From contig JBELHO010000068.1 of NCBI GenBank assembly GCA_042091375.1, positions 1-13,658 on the forward strand: a stretch of DNA of 13,658 nucleotides, read 5' to 3'. The stretch's first letter is position 1; each line of letters opens with the position of its first letter. Origin of the DNA: JBELHO01 sp042091375. GTDB taxonomy: Bacteria > Pseudomonadota > Gammaproteobacteria > Enterobacterales > Alteromonadaceae. The position numbers and the translations under genes were made by a program. Positions 6,103 through 11,410 of this stretch are shown in pieces. The notes below the pieces were generated by a model. That model saw nothing but the letters and a program-made list of their open reading frames with translations. It was not told the DNA's origin and did no database searches.

Positions 6103-7449
6103 TTAATAATAGTTATGTTTGTGAGCAAAAATTAAGGTTTGATCGAGAGCGGTTGTTAATATCATGATCATTTCATCTATTTGCTGTTTTTCAATGATCA
6201 GCGGCGGACAAAAAGCCAATGACGAGCCGGCAATTAACCGAGTTATCATCCCCAATTGTTGACAGCTTTGCATCGCATATTGTGCAACATCACTGTTGAT
6301 AAAAGGCTTTTTACTGGTTTTGTCAGCGACAAGCTCTACCGCGGCGATCATACCTTTGCCGCGAATTTCACCCACCAAAGGATGGTCTGCCAAGGTGTTA
6401 AGCTGGCTGTGAAGGTAATGGCCATAGTCCTCAGCACGGGCAAACAACTTATCCCGTTGATAAATTTCTATTGTTTTTAGTGCGACAGCACAAGCGCAGG
6501 GGTGACCAGAGTAGGTGTAACCGTGGCCAAAAACGCCGACCTCATTACTGGGCTCTAGTAGCGCCTGATAGATATCACCGCTGATCACTGAGGCACTAAC
6601 CGGCATATATCCCGATGATAGCTGTTTGGCAAGGGTCATTAAGTCAGGGCTTTTTATACCCATGGCATTACTGCCAAAATCTTTGCCCAATCGACCAAAT
6701 GCAGTGATCACTTCGTCGGCCCAAAACAGAATATTGTATTTATTTAAAATCTGTTGAACTCTCTGATAATAGCCGTTTGGCGGCACAATAACACCGCTAG
6801 CGCCAGTGACTGGCTCGGCGATAAAGGCGGCGATGGTGTCTGGCCCTTGCTCGATGATTAATTGCTCTAAATTATCCGTAATGCGAGTAACAAATTCTGC
6901 TTCGGATTCACCCTCAAGCGCGCCGTGATAATAGTGCGGCGCATCGGTGCGCAAAATACCCAGAGTTTCTGTCGGTAAATCAAAATGTTGGTGATTAACG
7001 GATAAGCCAGTTAAACAAGCAGAGGCGACAGTGACACCGTGATATGAACGCTGCCGAGCGATAATTTTATACTTTTGCGGTTGACCAATGGCATTGTGGT
7101 AATACCGCAATATTTTGATCAAGGTGTCGTTGGCATCACTGCCCGAATTGCCAAAAAAGATTTTTGCATTTTTGACTGGTACCATAGCACTGAGTTGATC
7201 AGCGAGATCTATGCCTACTTGGTGAGTTTTACCACCGAACATATGTGCGTATGACAGTTGTCCCATTTGTGCTGTGGCGGCATCAATCAATTCTTGATTG
7301 TTATAACCCAGTGAGGTGCACCATAAACCTGACATGGCTTCAAGGTATTGTTTTCCTTGATCATCATAAATATAAACACCTTGGCCTTTAGCCACCGTTA
7401 AGTTGGCTTTGTGCATCAAGTTGCTGGTTGGATATATAACCGCGCTCAT
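6103..7449 (-). CDS. PLP-dependent class III aminotransferase (omega-amino acid/amine:pyruvate type)
   Basis: The 448-residue product is a full-length class III aminotransferase (Pfam PF00202), a fold-type I PLP enzyme that moves an amino group from an amine or omega-amino acid to a keto acid in the cytoplasm. Visible are the substrate-region motif SGLWC (40-44), the phosphate-binding NSGSDAND (101-108), YHG (136-138), AEPVTGASGVIVPP (211-224), the PLP-nitrogen aspartate in WADEVITAFGR (Asp245), the Schiff-base lysine in LAKQLSSGYMP (Lys275) and HGYTYSGHP. The pattern resembles amine:pyruvate and putrescine:pyruvate transaminases; the exact substrate cannot be assigned. I chose ATG at 7449 (GAG six bases upstream); a TTG at 7467 in frame would add six residues but lacks a ribosome-binding site. 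It is divergent from a LysR gene that probably controls it. Confidence 0.88.
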   Translation of the reverse strand: MSAVIYPTSNLMHKANLTVAKGQGVYIYDDQGKQYLEAMSGLWCTSLGYNNQELIDAATAQMGQLSYAHMFGGKTHQVGIDLADQLSAMVPVKNAKIFFGNSGSDANDTLIKILRYYHNAIGQPQKYKIIARQRSYHGVTVASACLTGLSVNHQHFDLPTETLGILRTDAPHYYHGALEGESEAEFVTRITDNLEQLIIEQGPDTIAAFIAEPVTGASGVIVPPNGYYQRVQQILNKYNILFWADEVITAFGRLGKDFGSNAMGIKSPDLMTLAKQLSSGYMPVSASVISGDIYQALLEPSNEVGVFGHGYTYSGHPCACAVALKTIEIYQRDKLFARAEDYGHYLHSQLNTLADHPLVGEIRGKGMIAAVELVADKTSKKPFINSDVAQYAMQSCQQLGMITRLIAGSSLAFCPPLIIEKQQIDEMIMILTTALDQTLIFAHKHNYY

Positions 7450-7509
7450 CACATACTCATTAATCAATTAGTTCATTGTGGTGGAATGTAAAACAGGCAA
7501 TATTTTCTT

Positions 7510-7542
7510 TATATAATTATATATCTTTGTTTATAATTGCAT
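7510..7542. promoter_or_regulatory. Candidate LysR operator / divergent promoter region
   Basis: The 142-base gap between the divergent starts contains a perfect 14-bp palindrome TATATAATTATATA (7510-7523). A related word, TATAATTGCAT (7532-7542), begins 20 bases after TATAATTATAT (7512-7522), about two helical turns away. LysR-type regulators typically bind paired AT-rich dyads with such phasing between divergent genes. TATAAT at 7532-7537 could also serve as a -10 for the regulator gene. This assignment rests on position and symmetry only. Confidence 0.4.
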
Positions 7543-7579
7543 ATTCAAATGTAAGTTCAGGTTTATTGCCATTGCCAAC

Positions 7580-7585
7580 GAGGTG
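7580..7585 (+). promoter_or_regulatory. Ribosome-binding site fixing the LysR gene start
   Basis: GAGGTG at 7580-7585 lies six bases before ATG 7592. The GTG inside this motif (7583) is also in frame, but using it would leave no upstream ribosome-binding site. The ATG is therefore preferred. Confidence 0.7.
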
Positions 7586-7591
7586 ACAGCT

Positions 7592-8524
7592 ATGGGCAGA
7601 AAAAAAGCAGCACTATCAGGTCAACTTGCTGATATCGACTTGCGATTACTTAATGTATACAAAACAGTGGTTGAACAGGGGGGCTTTAGCGCCGCTGAAA
7701 TACCGCTCAATCTAGCTAATTCAACCATCTCAAATTATATTGCTGATCTGGAAAAGAGACTAGACATGCATTTATGCGAGCGGGGACGATCTGGCTTCAA
7801 GTTAACCGAACACGGACATATCGTTTACGAAGCGACCATAGAGTTACTCGAGGCAATTAACAATTTTCGACTGCGTATTAATCAATCTCACCTGCGACTG
7901 ATTGGCTCTTTGCATCTTGCCTTTGCTGAACATACACTAACAGTGCATAGCCCGACAGTCGTTAATGCATTACAGGCTTTTACTGAAATCGCCCCCGATG
8001 TATCAGTGCAAATCACCACCATGAGTGCTGACGATGTGTTGACAGCAGTACAAAATAAAAAAGCAGACATTGGCATTACCGTTATGCCTAAGGCCAGCAA
8101 TGAGCTGGACACACTGGCTCTGTTTAGTGAAGAGATGCTGTTGTATTGCGCAAAGGGGCATAAGTTATTTAGCCAACAGCAGATCAGCAAAGCAGATTTA
8201 AGGCAATATGCTTTTGTAGAGTCACCGCGCTTAATGCAAGGGCGAGAGTGTCACCCCGATATGAAAAACTGGCCAATAAAAGCCAAGGCTCATCATCAAG
8301 AGGCGAGAGCAACACTGCTATTAACAGGGGCTTACTTAGGTATTCTGCCCAAACATTTAGTTTTAAATTGGGGCTTAAAAGACAAGCTTAAAGCATTGTT
8401 GGTTGAGGATTATGGTTATCGCAATACCTTCAAGGCGATCAAACGCAAAAAAACTGCGAATGAGCTGATCACTGATACTTTTTTTAACTGTTTACACTCG
8501 CAAGTTAAGACTATCAACCAGTGA
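7592..8524 (+). CDS. LysR-family transcriptional regulator
   Basis: The 310-residue protein has an N-terminal winged helix-turn-helix (about residues 15-76; IDLRLLNVYKTVVEQGGFSA, STISNYIADLEKRLD and the wing FKLTEHG) and an effector-binding domain (about 90-300) with the usual two-lobed pattern, including MSADDVLTAVQNKKADIGIT. Length is typical for LysR regulators. In place of the usual A-A..L..S/TQPAVS it reads AAEIPLNLANSTISNY, as in a divergent subset whose regulators lie beside aminotransferase genes. It likely controls the divergent aminotransferase and itself from the shared intergenic region; the inducer is unknown. The start is set by GAGGTG at 7580-7585. No intrinsic terminator is visible in the 233 bases after it. 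Confidence 0.88.
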   Translation: MGRKKAALSGQLADIDLRLLNVYKTVVEQGGFSAAEIPLNLANSTISNYIADLEKRLDMHLCERGRSGFKLTEHGHIVYEATIELLEAINNFRLRINQSHLRLIGSLHLAFAEHTLTVHSPTVVNALQAFTEIAPDVSVQITTMSADDVLTAVQNKKADIGITVMPKASNELDTLALFSEEMLLYCAKGHKLFSQQQISKADLRQYAFVESPRLMQGRECHPDMKNWPIKAKAHHQEARATLLLTGAYLGILPKHLVLNWGLKDKLKALLVEDYGYRNTFKAIKRKKTANELITDTFFNCLHSQVKTINQ

Positions 8525-8757
8525 ATTGCGTTTTGTGTTGCCATGGCTAGAGGCATACTTAAGCTACATTTAAGGGAAAGTTCACAAGTGCAAGCCAGAT
8601 TAAGTACATCTGGATACATAGGTGTGTCGCAACTGGTACTAACAGCTAATGTGGCCCTAAAATTATGATAGCCAAGGAATATTTTTGTCGGCTCTAGGGA
8701 TAGCGCTAGTCGATTAACCATGAGTAGGTAACACTCTACCAAGCAGGTGCTATTGAA

Positions 8758-10509
8758 ATGAAAACGTTAAACACATTATTTATTGTCTGGTTACTTTCTT
8801 TACTCGCCGCATGTGGTAGCAGTGGCGGTGATACTTCTGCAGTGAATTCGCCAGCACCGTCACCGACACCCGAACCAGCAAGTCGGCTTGAAGCTAGTTA
8901 TGATTATCTAATGATGGATGAAGATGAAACTTTTGCTAGCGAGGCCTTTACCCCATATGCCATCGGTCAAACGCTAGCAGCAAGTCATGTATTTGAGGGC
9001 ACTTTAACCATCACAGGTGATCCGAGTTTTGCCTTGAATTATGGCGAATTATCGTCATTGCCCGACAATCATGAGGTTTGGCCTGAATTTTCTTATCAGT
9101 TTGTTCAAGATAATGGCCGTCTGATCCCCGTCGATAGAGGGCATGGCTTTATTGGTAATGGTGCTTGGTCGATCACTGCTGGAGTCGGTGCTGTTTGGGA
9201 TGAAGCAACTGATAATGGCTACAGCCGAGCAGCTTTTCCTTACACCATCAAACAAAATAATACCAACTGTGAGGCCAATGGCCTTGCTACCTTTTTATTT
9301 AATAGCAATGGTGATATCTCTAAGGTGCATGTACAAAATGTAGCGGAAACCTGCGTGTTTTACGGGTTTGAGTTTTACGGCACCTTAGAAGGACAATATC
9401 AAATGGCCGCTGTTAGTAACAAACAACAGGTGATAGCCGATCGCAACAACGAAGAGGCGGGCTTTTATCCAACTAAGCCATTAGCTGATTTAGCAATCGA
9501 CTACCCTGCGGTAGATCTGAGCAATTATGCCTACGCTATGTCGGCAGAAACCCTCAATGGTTATAGTGTTTTAGTCAATGGTGTGAGCTATTTATCGGGT
9601 TGTATTACCCGTTACGGTGAACACCCTTATTGTTCAGAGAAAACCATAGGTTTGTATTCATTTACAAAGAGCATTCACGGTTTTATGGTGGTTGCAGCCC
9701 TTGAAAAGCAGTTTCCGGGCTTTAAATCGCAACTTATCAAAGATCTAGTACCTGAGTGCTCAGACAGTCGTTGGGACAATGTCACGGTGGAGCATGCCCT
9801 AGACATGACTACAGGTAACTTTCAATCACCGACGTTTCAACTCGATGAAGCCAGTTCAGCCATAGGTCGCAATTACTTTAGCCAAACCACTCGGCAAGCT
9901 CGAGCTGAATTTGCCTGCAATGGTTGGCCACGTCAAGCACCGCCGGGCACCATGAGTGTTTACCACACCACAGATACTGAGTTAGTCGGCTATGCTGCTG
10001 ATGCCTATGCCAAGCTTAAGTTAGGTGAAAATACTGATGCGTTTAATGATATTTTAGTCCCTATCTACCGTGCAATTGGCTTGAGTGATCACATCAGGGG
10101 GATCCAACGCACTTCTGATACTAACCAAGCTTGGGGCGGCTATGGCTTATCAGCGACAGTCAATGATGTGATCCGCATCGCTGCTTATCTTCGTGATCAG
10201 GCAAATACAGATAGCTTCTTAGACAACACTATGGTCAATGAATTATTGACACCAGATGCTAAGGGCTTTCCACTCAGTACCGATTACCTCAATTATGACA
10301 ATGGCTTTTGGCGCCTTAATGTCGGCAGTACAACGGCAATGAGCGCTTGTGGTGAAATTACTCAAGTGCCTATGATGTCTGGCTATGGCGGTCATACCTT
10401 ACTTATCTTGCCCGATGTCATTGTGACTCAGTTTACGGATAGTGGCTCTATAGGGATATTAAATACTGTCGATGATATCTTTAGCAATATTAGTAATAGC
10501 TGTCCATAA
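8758..10509 (+). CDS. Lipoprotein with C-terminal serine beta-lactamase-like hydrolase domain
   Basis: The 583-residue product begins with a lipoprotein signal whose lipobox is LAAC (Cys19), then a Pro/Ser-rich linker (to about 41). Residues about 75-215 form a beta-rich domain that I cannot name, with Cys171 and Cys199 and the motif VWDEATDNGYSR (147-158). Residues about 235-583 resemble class C beta-lactamase/serine hydrolases (Pfam PF00144): SFTK (301-304, the SxxK nucleophile pair), YHT (402-404, in place of YxN) and GGH (544-546, in the place of KTG). Eight mature-chain cysteines recur in the minus-strand paralogue at 11411-13658 with almost the same spacing, which suggests conserved disulfides in the periplasm. 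AGGTG at 8745-8749 precedes the ATG. An intrinsic terminator follows, so it is transcribed alone. Substrate is unknown; peptidase, esterase or amidase activity is possible. Confidence 0.82.
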   Translation: MKTLNTLFIVWLLSLLAACGSSGGDTSAVNSPAPSPTPEPASRLEASYDYLMMDEDETFASEAFTPYAIGQTLAASHVFEGTLTITGDPSFALNYGELSSLPDNHEVWPEFSYQFVQDNGRLIPVDRGHGFIGNGAWSITAGVGAVWDEATDNGYSRAAFPYTIKQNNTNCEANGLATFLFNSNGDISKVHVQNVAETCVFYGFEFYGTLEGQYQMAAVSNKQQVIADRNNEEAGFYPTKPLADLAIDYPAVDLSNYAYAMSAETLNGYSVLVNGVSYLSGCITRYGEHPYCSEKTIGLYSFTKSIHGFMVVAALEKQFPGFKSQLIKDLVPECSDSRWDNVTVEHALDMTTGNFQSPTFQLDEASSAIGRNYFSQTTRQARAEFACNGWPRQAPPGTMSVYHTTDTELVGYAADAYAKLKLGENTDAFNDILVPIYRAIGLSDHIRGIQRTSDTNQAWGGYGLSATVNDVIRIAAYLRDQANTDSFLDNTMVNELLTPDAKGFPLSTDYLNYDNGFWRLNVGSTTAMSACGEITQVPMMSGYGGHTLLILPDVIVTQFTDSGSIGILNTVDDIFSNISNSCP

Positions 10510-10538
10510 TCGGTTATAAAAGGCTTTTCAGTGGCGTT

Positions 10539-10578
10539 AATTGATGGTGATCTGCAAGCAGAGCCATCAATTTTTTTT
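10539..10578 (+). terminator. Intrinsic terminator of the lipoprotein hydrolase gene
   Basis: AATTGATGG (10539-10547) pairs with CCATCAATT (10564-10572). Inside, TCTGC (10551-10555) and GCAGA (10558-10562) extend the stem after a small internal loop. Eight T (10571-10578) end the structure. It lies 30 bases after the stop of the upstream gene. Confidence 0.85.
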
Positions 10579-10635
10579 ATCAAAGGTGTAGCTTAAACCT
10601 GCAGTAACAGTGTTTATTGGTAAATCAACAGTGCT
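10567..10635 (-). pseudogene. Possible C-terminal remnant of an outer-membrane beta-barrel gene
   Basis: On the minus strand, codons from 10635 to the TGA at 10567-10569 read STVDLPINTVTAGL then SYTFDKKN. The alternating pattern ending in an aromatic (LSYTF) is like the last strand of many outer-membrane beta-barrels. A TAA at 10636-10638 closes the frame directly upstream, and other frames upstream are broken, so no intact gene exists. The last codons use the complement of the neighbouring terminator's T-run. With only 22 codons this may be coincidence. Confidence 0.22.
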
Positions 10636-10840
10636 TTAGGCTATCGCTACCAAGGATAAAATTGCACAATGTAGTGCATTTCGCTGCTCTATTGTTTTGT
10701 TGGGCAACAGCTTGCTCAGCATTAATATTTCATGGTCGCGGTCTCATTATATATTGCCTAAAGTTTTATAACTGCAATACTCAACTTTGTTATACCGAAA
10801 CACACTAGCCAAACCTACCATACAAGCGGCTAGGTTCTAA

Positions 10841-10884
10841 CTAAGTGTTAGCTAGCTTTTAGCTAAGTTTTAGCGTGCTTTAGC
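10841..10884. repeat. Imperfect 22-bp tandem repeat, 2 copies
   Basis: Two adjacent 22-base units (10841-10862 and 10863-10884) both begin CTAAG and share the TTAGC and GCTTT words; about 16 of 22 positions agree. They lie about 60 bases upstream of the PliG-like gene. No function is apparent. Confidence 0.55.
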
Positions 10885-10931
10885 AGGTTAAATACTCAGT
10901 GAACAGTCTTCGATTGATATGCGACTATGAC

Positions 10932-10937
10932 GAGGTG
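10932..10937 (+). promoter_or_regulatory. Ribosome-binding site supporting a TTG start
   Basis: GAGGTG at 10932-10937 is followed by TTG at 10942. An in-frame TGA (10939-10941) immediately precedes the TTG, so no upstream start is possible. An ATG at 10938 belongs to another frame. The spacing fits TTG initiation well. Confidence 0.65.
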
Positions 10938-10941
10938 ATGA

Positions 10942-11289
10942 TTGCGATCTATTATTTACATACTATTGTTTTTAGGGGGAATACAAGGTTGTTCAGTTCC
11001 GGAAAATAACAGTAATTTTCAGCAGATCCACCAAGGTGAAATTTCCGCTTACGACTTTGATCAGTATCCATTGCAGCTGCACAAAAATGATAAACTTACG
11101 ATTAGCATACAACCTGATATCTTAGACGTGGTGATTTTCTCACCTATTGAACAGTCACTTGAAAATCAACAGTCAATCAATATTACCTCATCTCAAACAT
11201 TTCAGATCAGGGTATTAATGCCGAGAGCGTTGGCGCGAAGAAAAGAAGTCCATCAATATGTGCTATCTATCTCAGTTGAACGCCATTAG
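10942..11289 (+). CDS. Small lipoprotein resembling PliG (g-type lysozyme inhibitor)
   Basis: The 115-residue product starts at TTG and has a short lipoprotein signal with lipobox IQGC (Cys17), predicting a lipid-anchored periplasmic protein. The mature part matches, as I recall the family, the pattern of periplasmic inhibitors of goose-type lysozyme (E. coli PliG/YcgK): GEI followed by YDFDQY (32-42), a central FSP (66-68), and IRVL, R, ARR and Y in the stretch 89-106. PliG proteins bind and block g-type lysozymes that would cut peptidoglycan. Known PliG is soluble; a lipid-anchored form would parallel MliC beside PliC for c-type lysozyme. A good ribosome-binding site supports TTG. The gene is flanked by terminators on both sides, so it is a single transcription unit. 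The alternative is a generic beta-sandwich lipoprotein of unknown function. Confidence 0.6.
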   Translation: MRSIIYILLFLGGIQGCSVPENNSNFQQIHQGEISAYDFDQYPLQLHKNDKLTISIQPDILDVVIFSPIEQSLENQQSINITSSQTFQIRVLMPRALARRKEVHQYVLSISVERH

Positions 11290-11360
11290 TGGCTCAGTTC
11301 TAAACTAGTGTTAAACTGACTTCACTAGACACAAGCACAATGACTGTTTGCTGAACACAG

Positions 11361-11387
11361 AAAAGCCCGCCATGAGGCGGGCTTTTT
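11361..11387. terminator. Bidirectional intrinsic terminator
   Basis: AAAAGCCCGCC (11361-11371) and GGCGGGCTTTT (11376-11386) form a perfect 11-bp, GC-rich hairpin with loop ATGA. A T-run ends it on the plus strand and the A-run at its left gives T on the minus strand. It lies between the convergent PliG-like gene (stop at 11289) and the minus-strand hydrolase paralogue (stop at 11411), and serves both. Confidence 0.93.
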
Positions 11388-11410
11388 ATCTTATTGGAGA
11401 TCAGTTTATA

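Larger units (their letters stand above)
10579..10941. other. Intergenic region before the PliG-like lipoprotein
   Basis: These 363 bases show no intact gene. A plus-strand frame at 10617-10808 starts at TTG with no ribosome-binding site and looks non-coding. The left end holds the possible beta-barrel remnant on the minus strand. The right part has an imperfect tandem repeat at 10841-10884. A promoter for the next gene must lie here, because the terminator at 10539-10578 separates it from the gene upstream; I cannot define one with confidence. Confidence 0.4.

Noticed and set aside
5940..6167. 75-codon plus-strand frame rich in Asn and Thr
   Set aside because: It starts at TTG with no ribosome-binding site, comes from a low-complexity AAC/ACT stretch and overlaps the aminotransferase 3' end in antisense.
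7450..7467. TTG start adding six residues to the aminotransferase
   Set aside because: The ATG at 7449 has a GAG motif at good spacing and the family N-terminus does not need the extra residues.
8525..8668. Open continuation of the LysR frame for about 47 codons after its TGA
   Set aside because: The LysR protein is already full length at 310 residues and the extension has no recognisable content; the internal ATG at 8543 lacks a ribosome-binding site.
8416..8742. 108-codon minus-strand frame across the LysR 3' end
   Set aside because: It is antisense to a clear LysR gene, and its translation shows no domain or signal.
10617..10808. 63-codon plus-strand frame with a hydrophobic stretch
   Set aside because: TTG start without a ribosome-binding site, no homology I recognise, and it lies directly after a terminator with no visible promoter.
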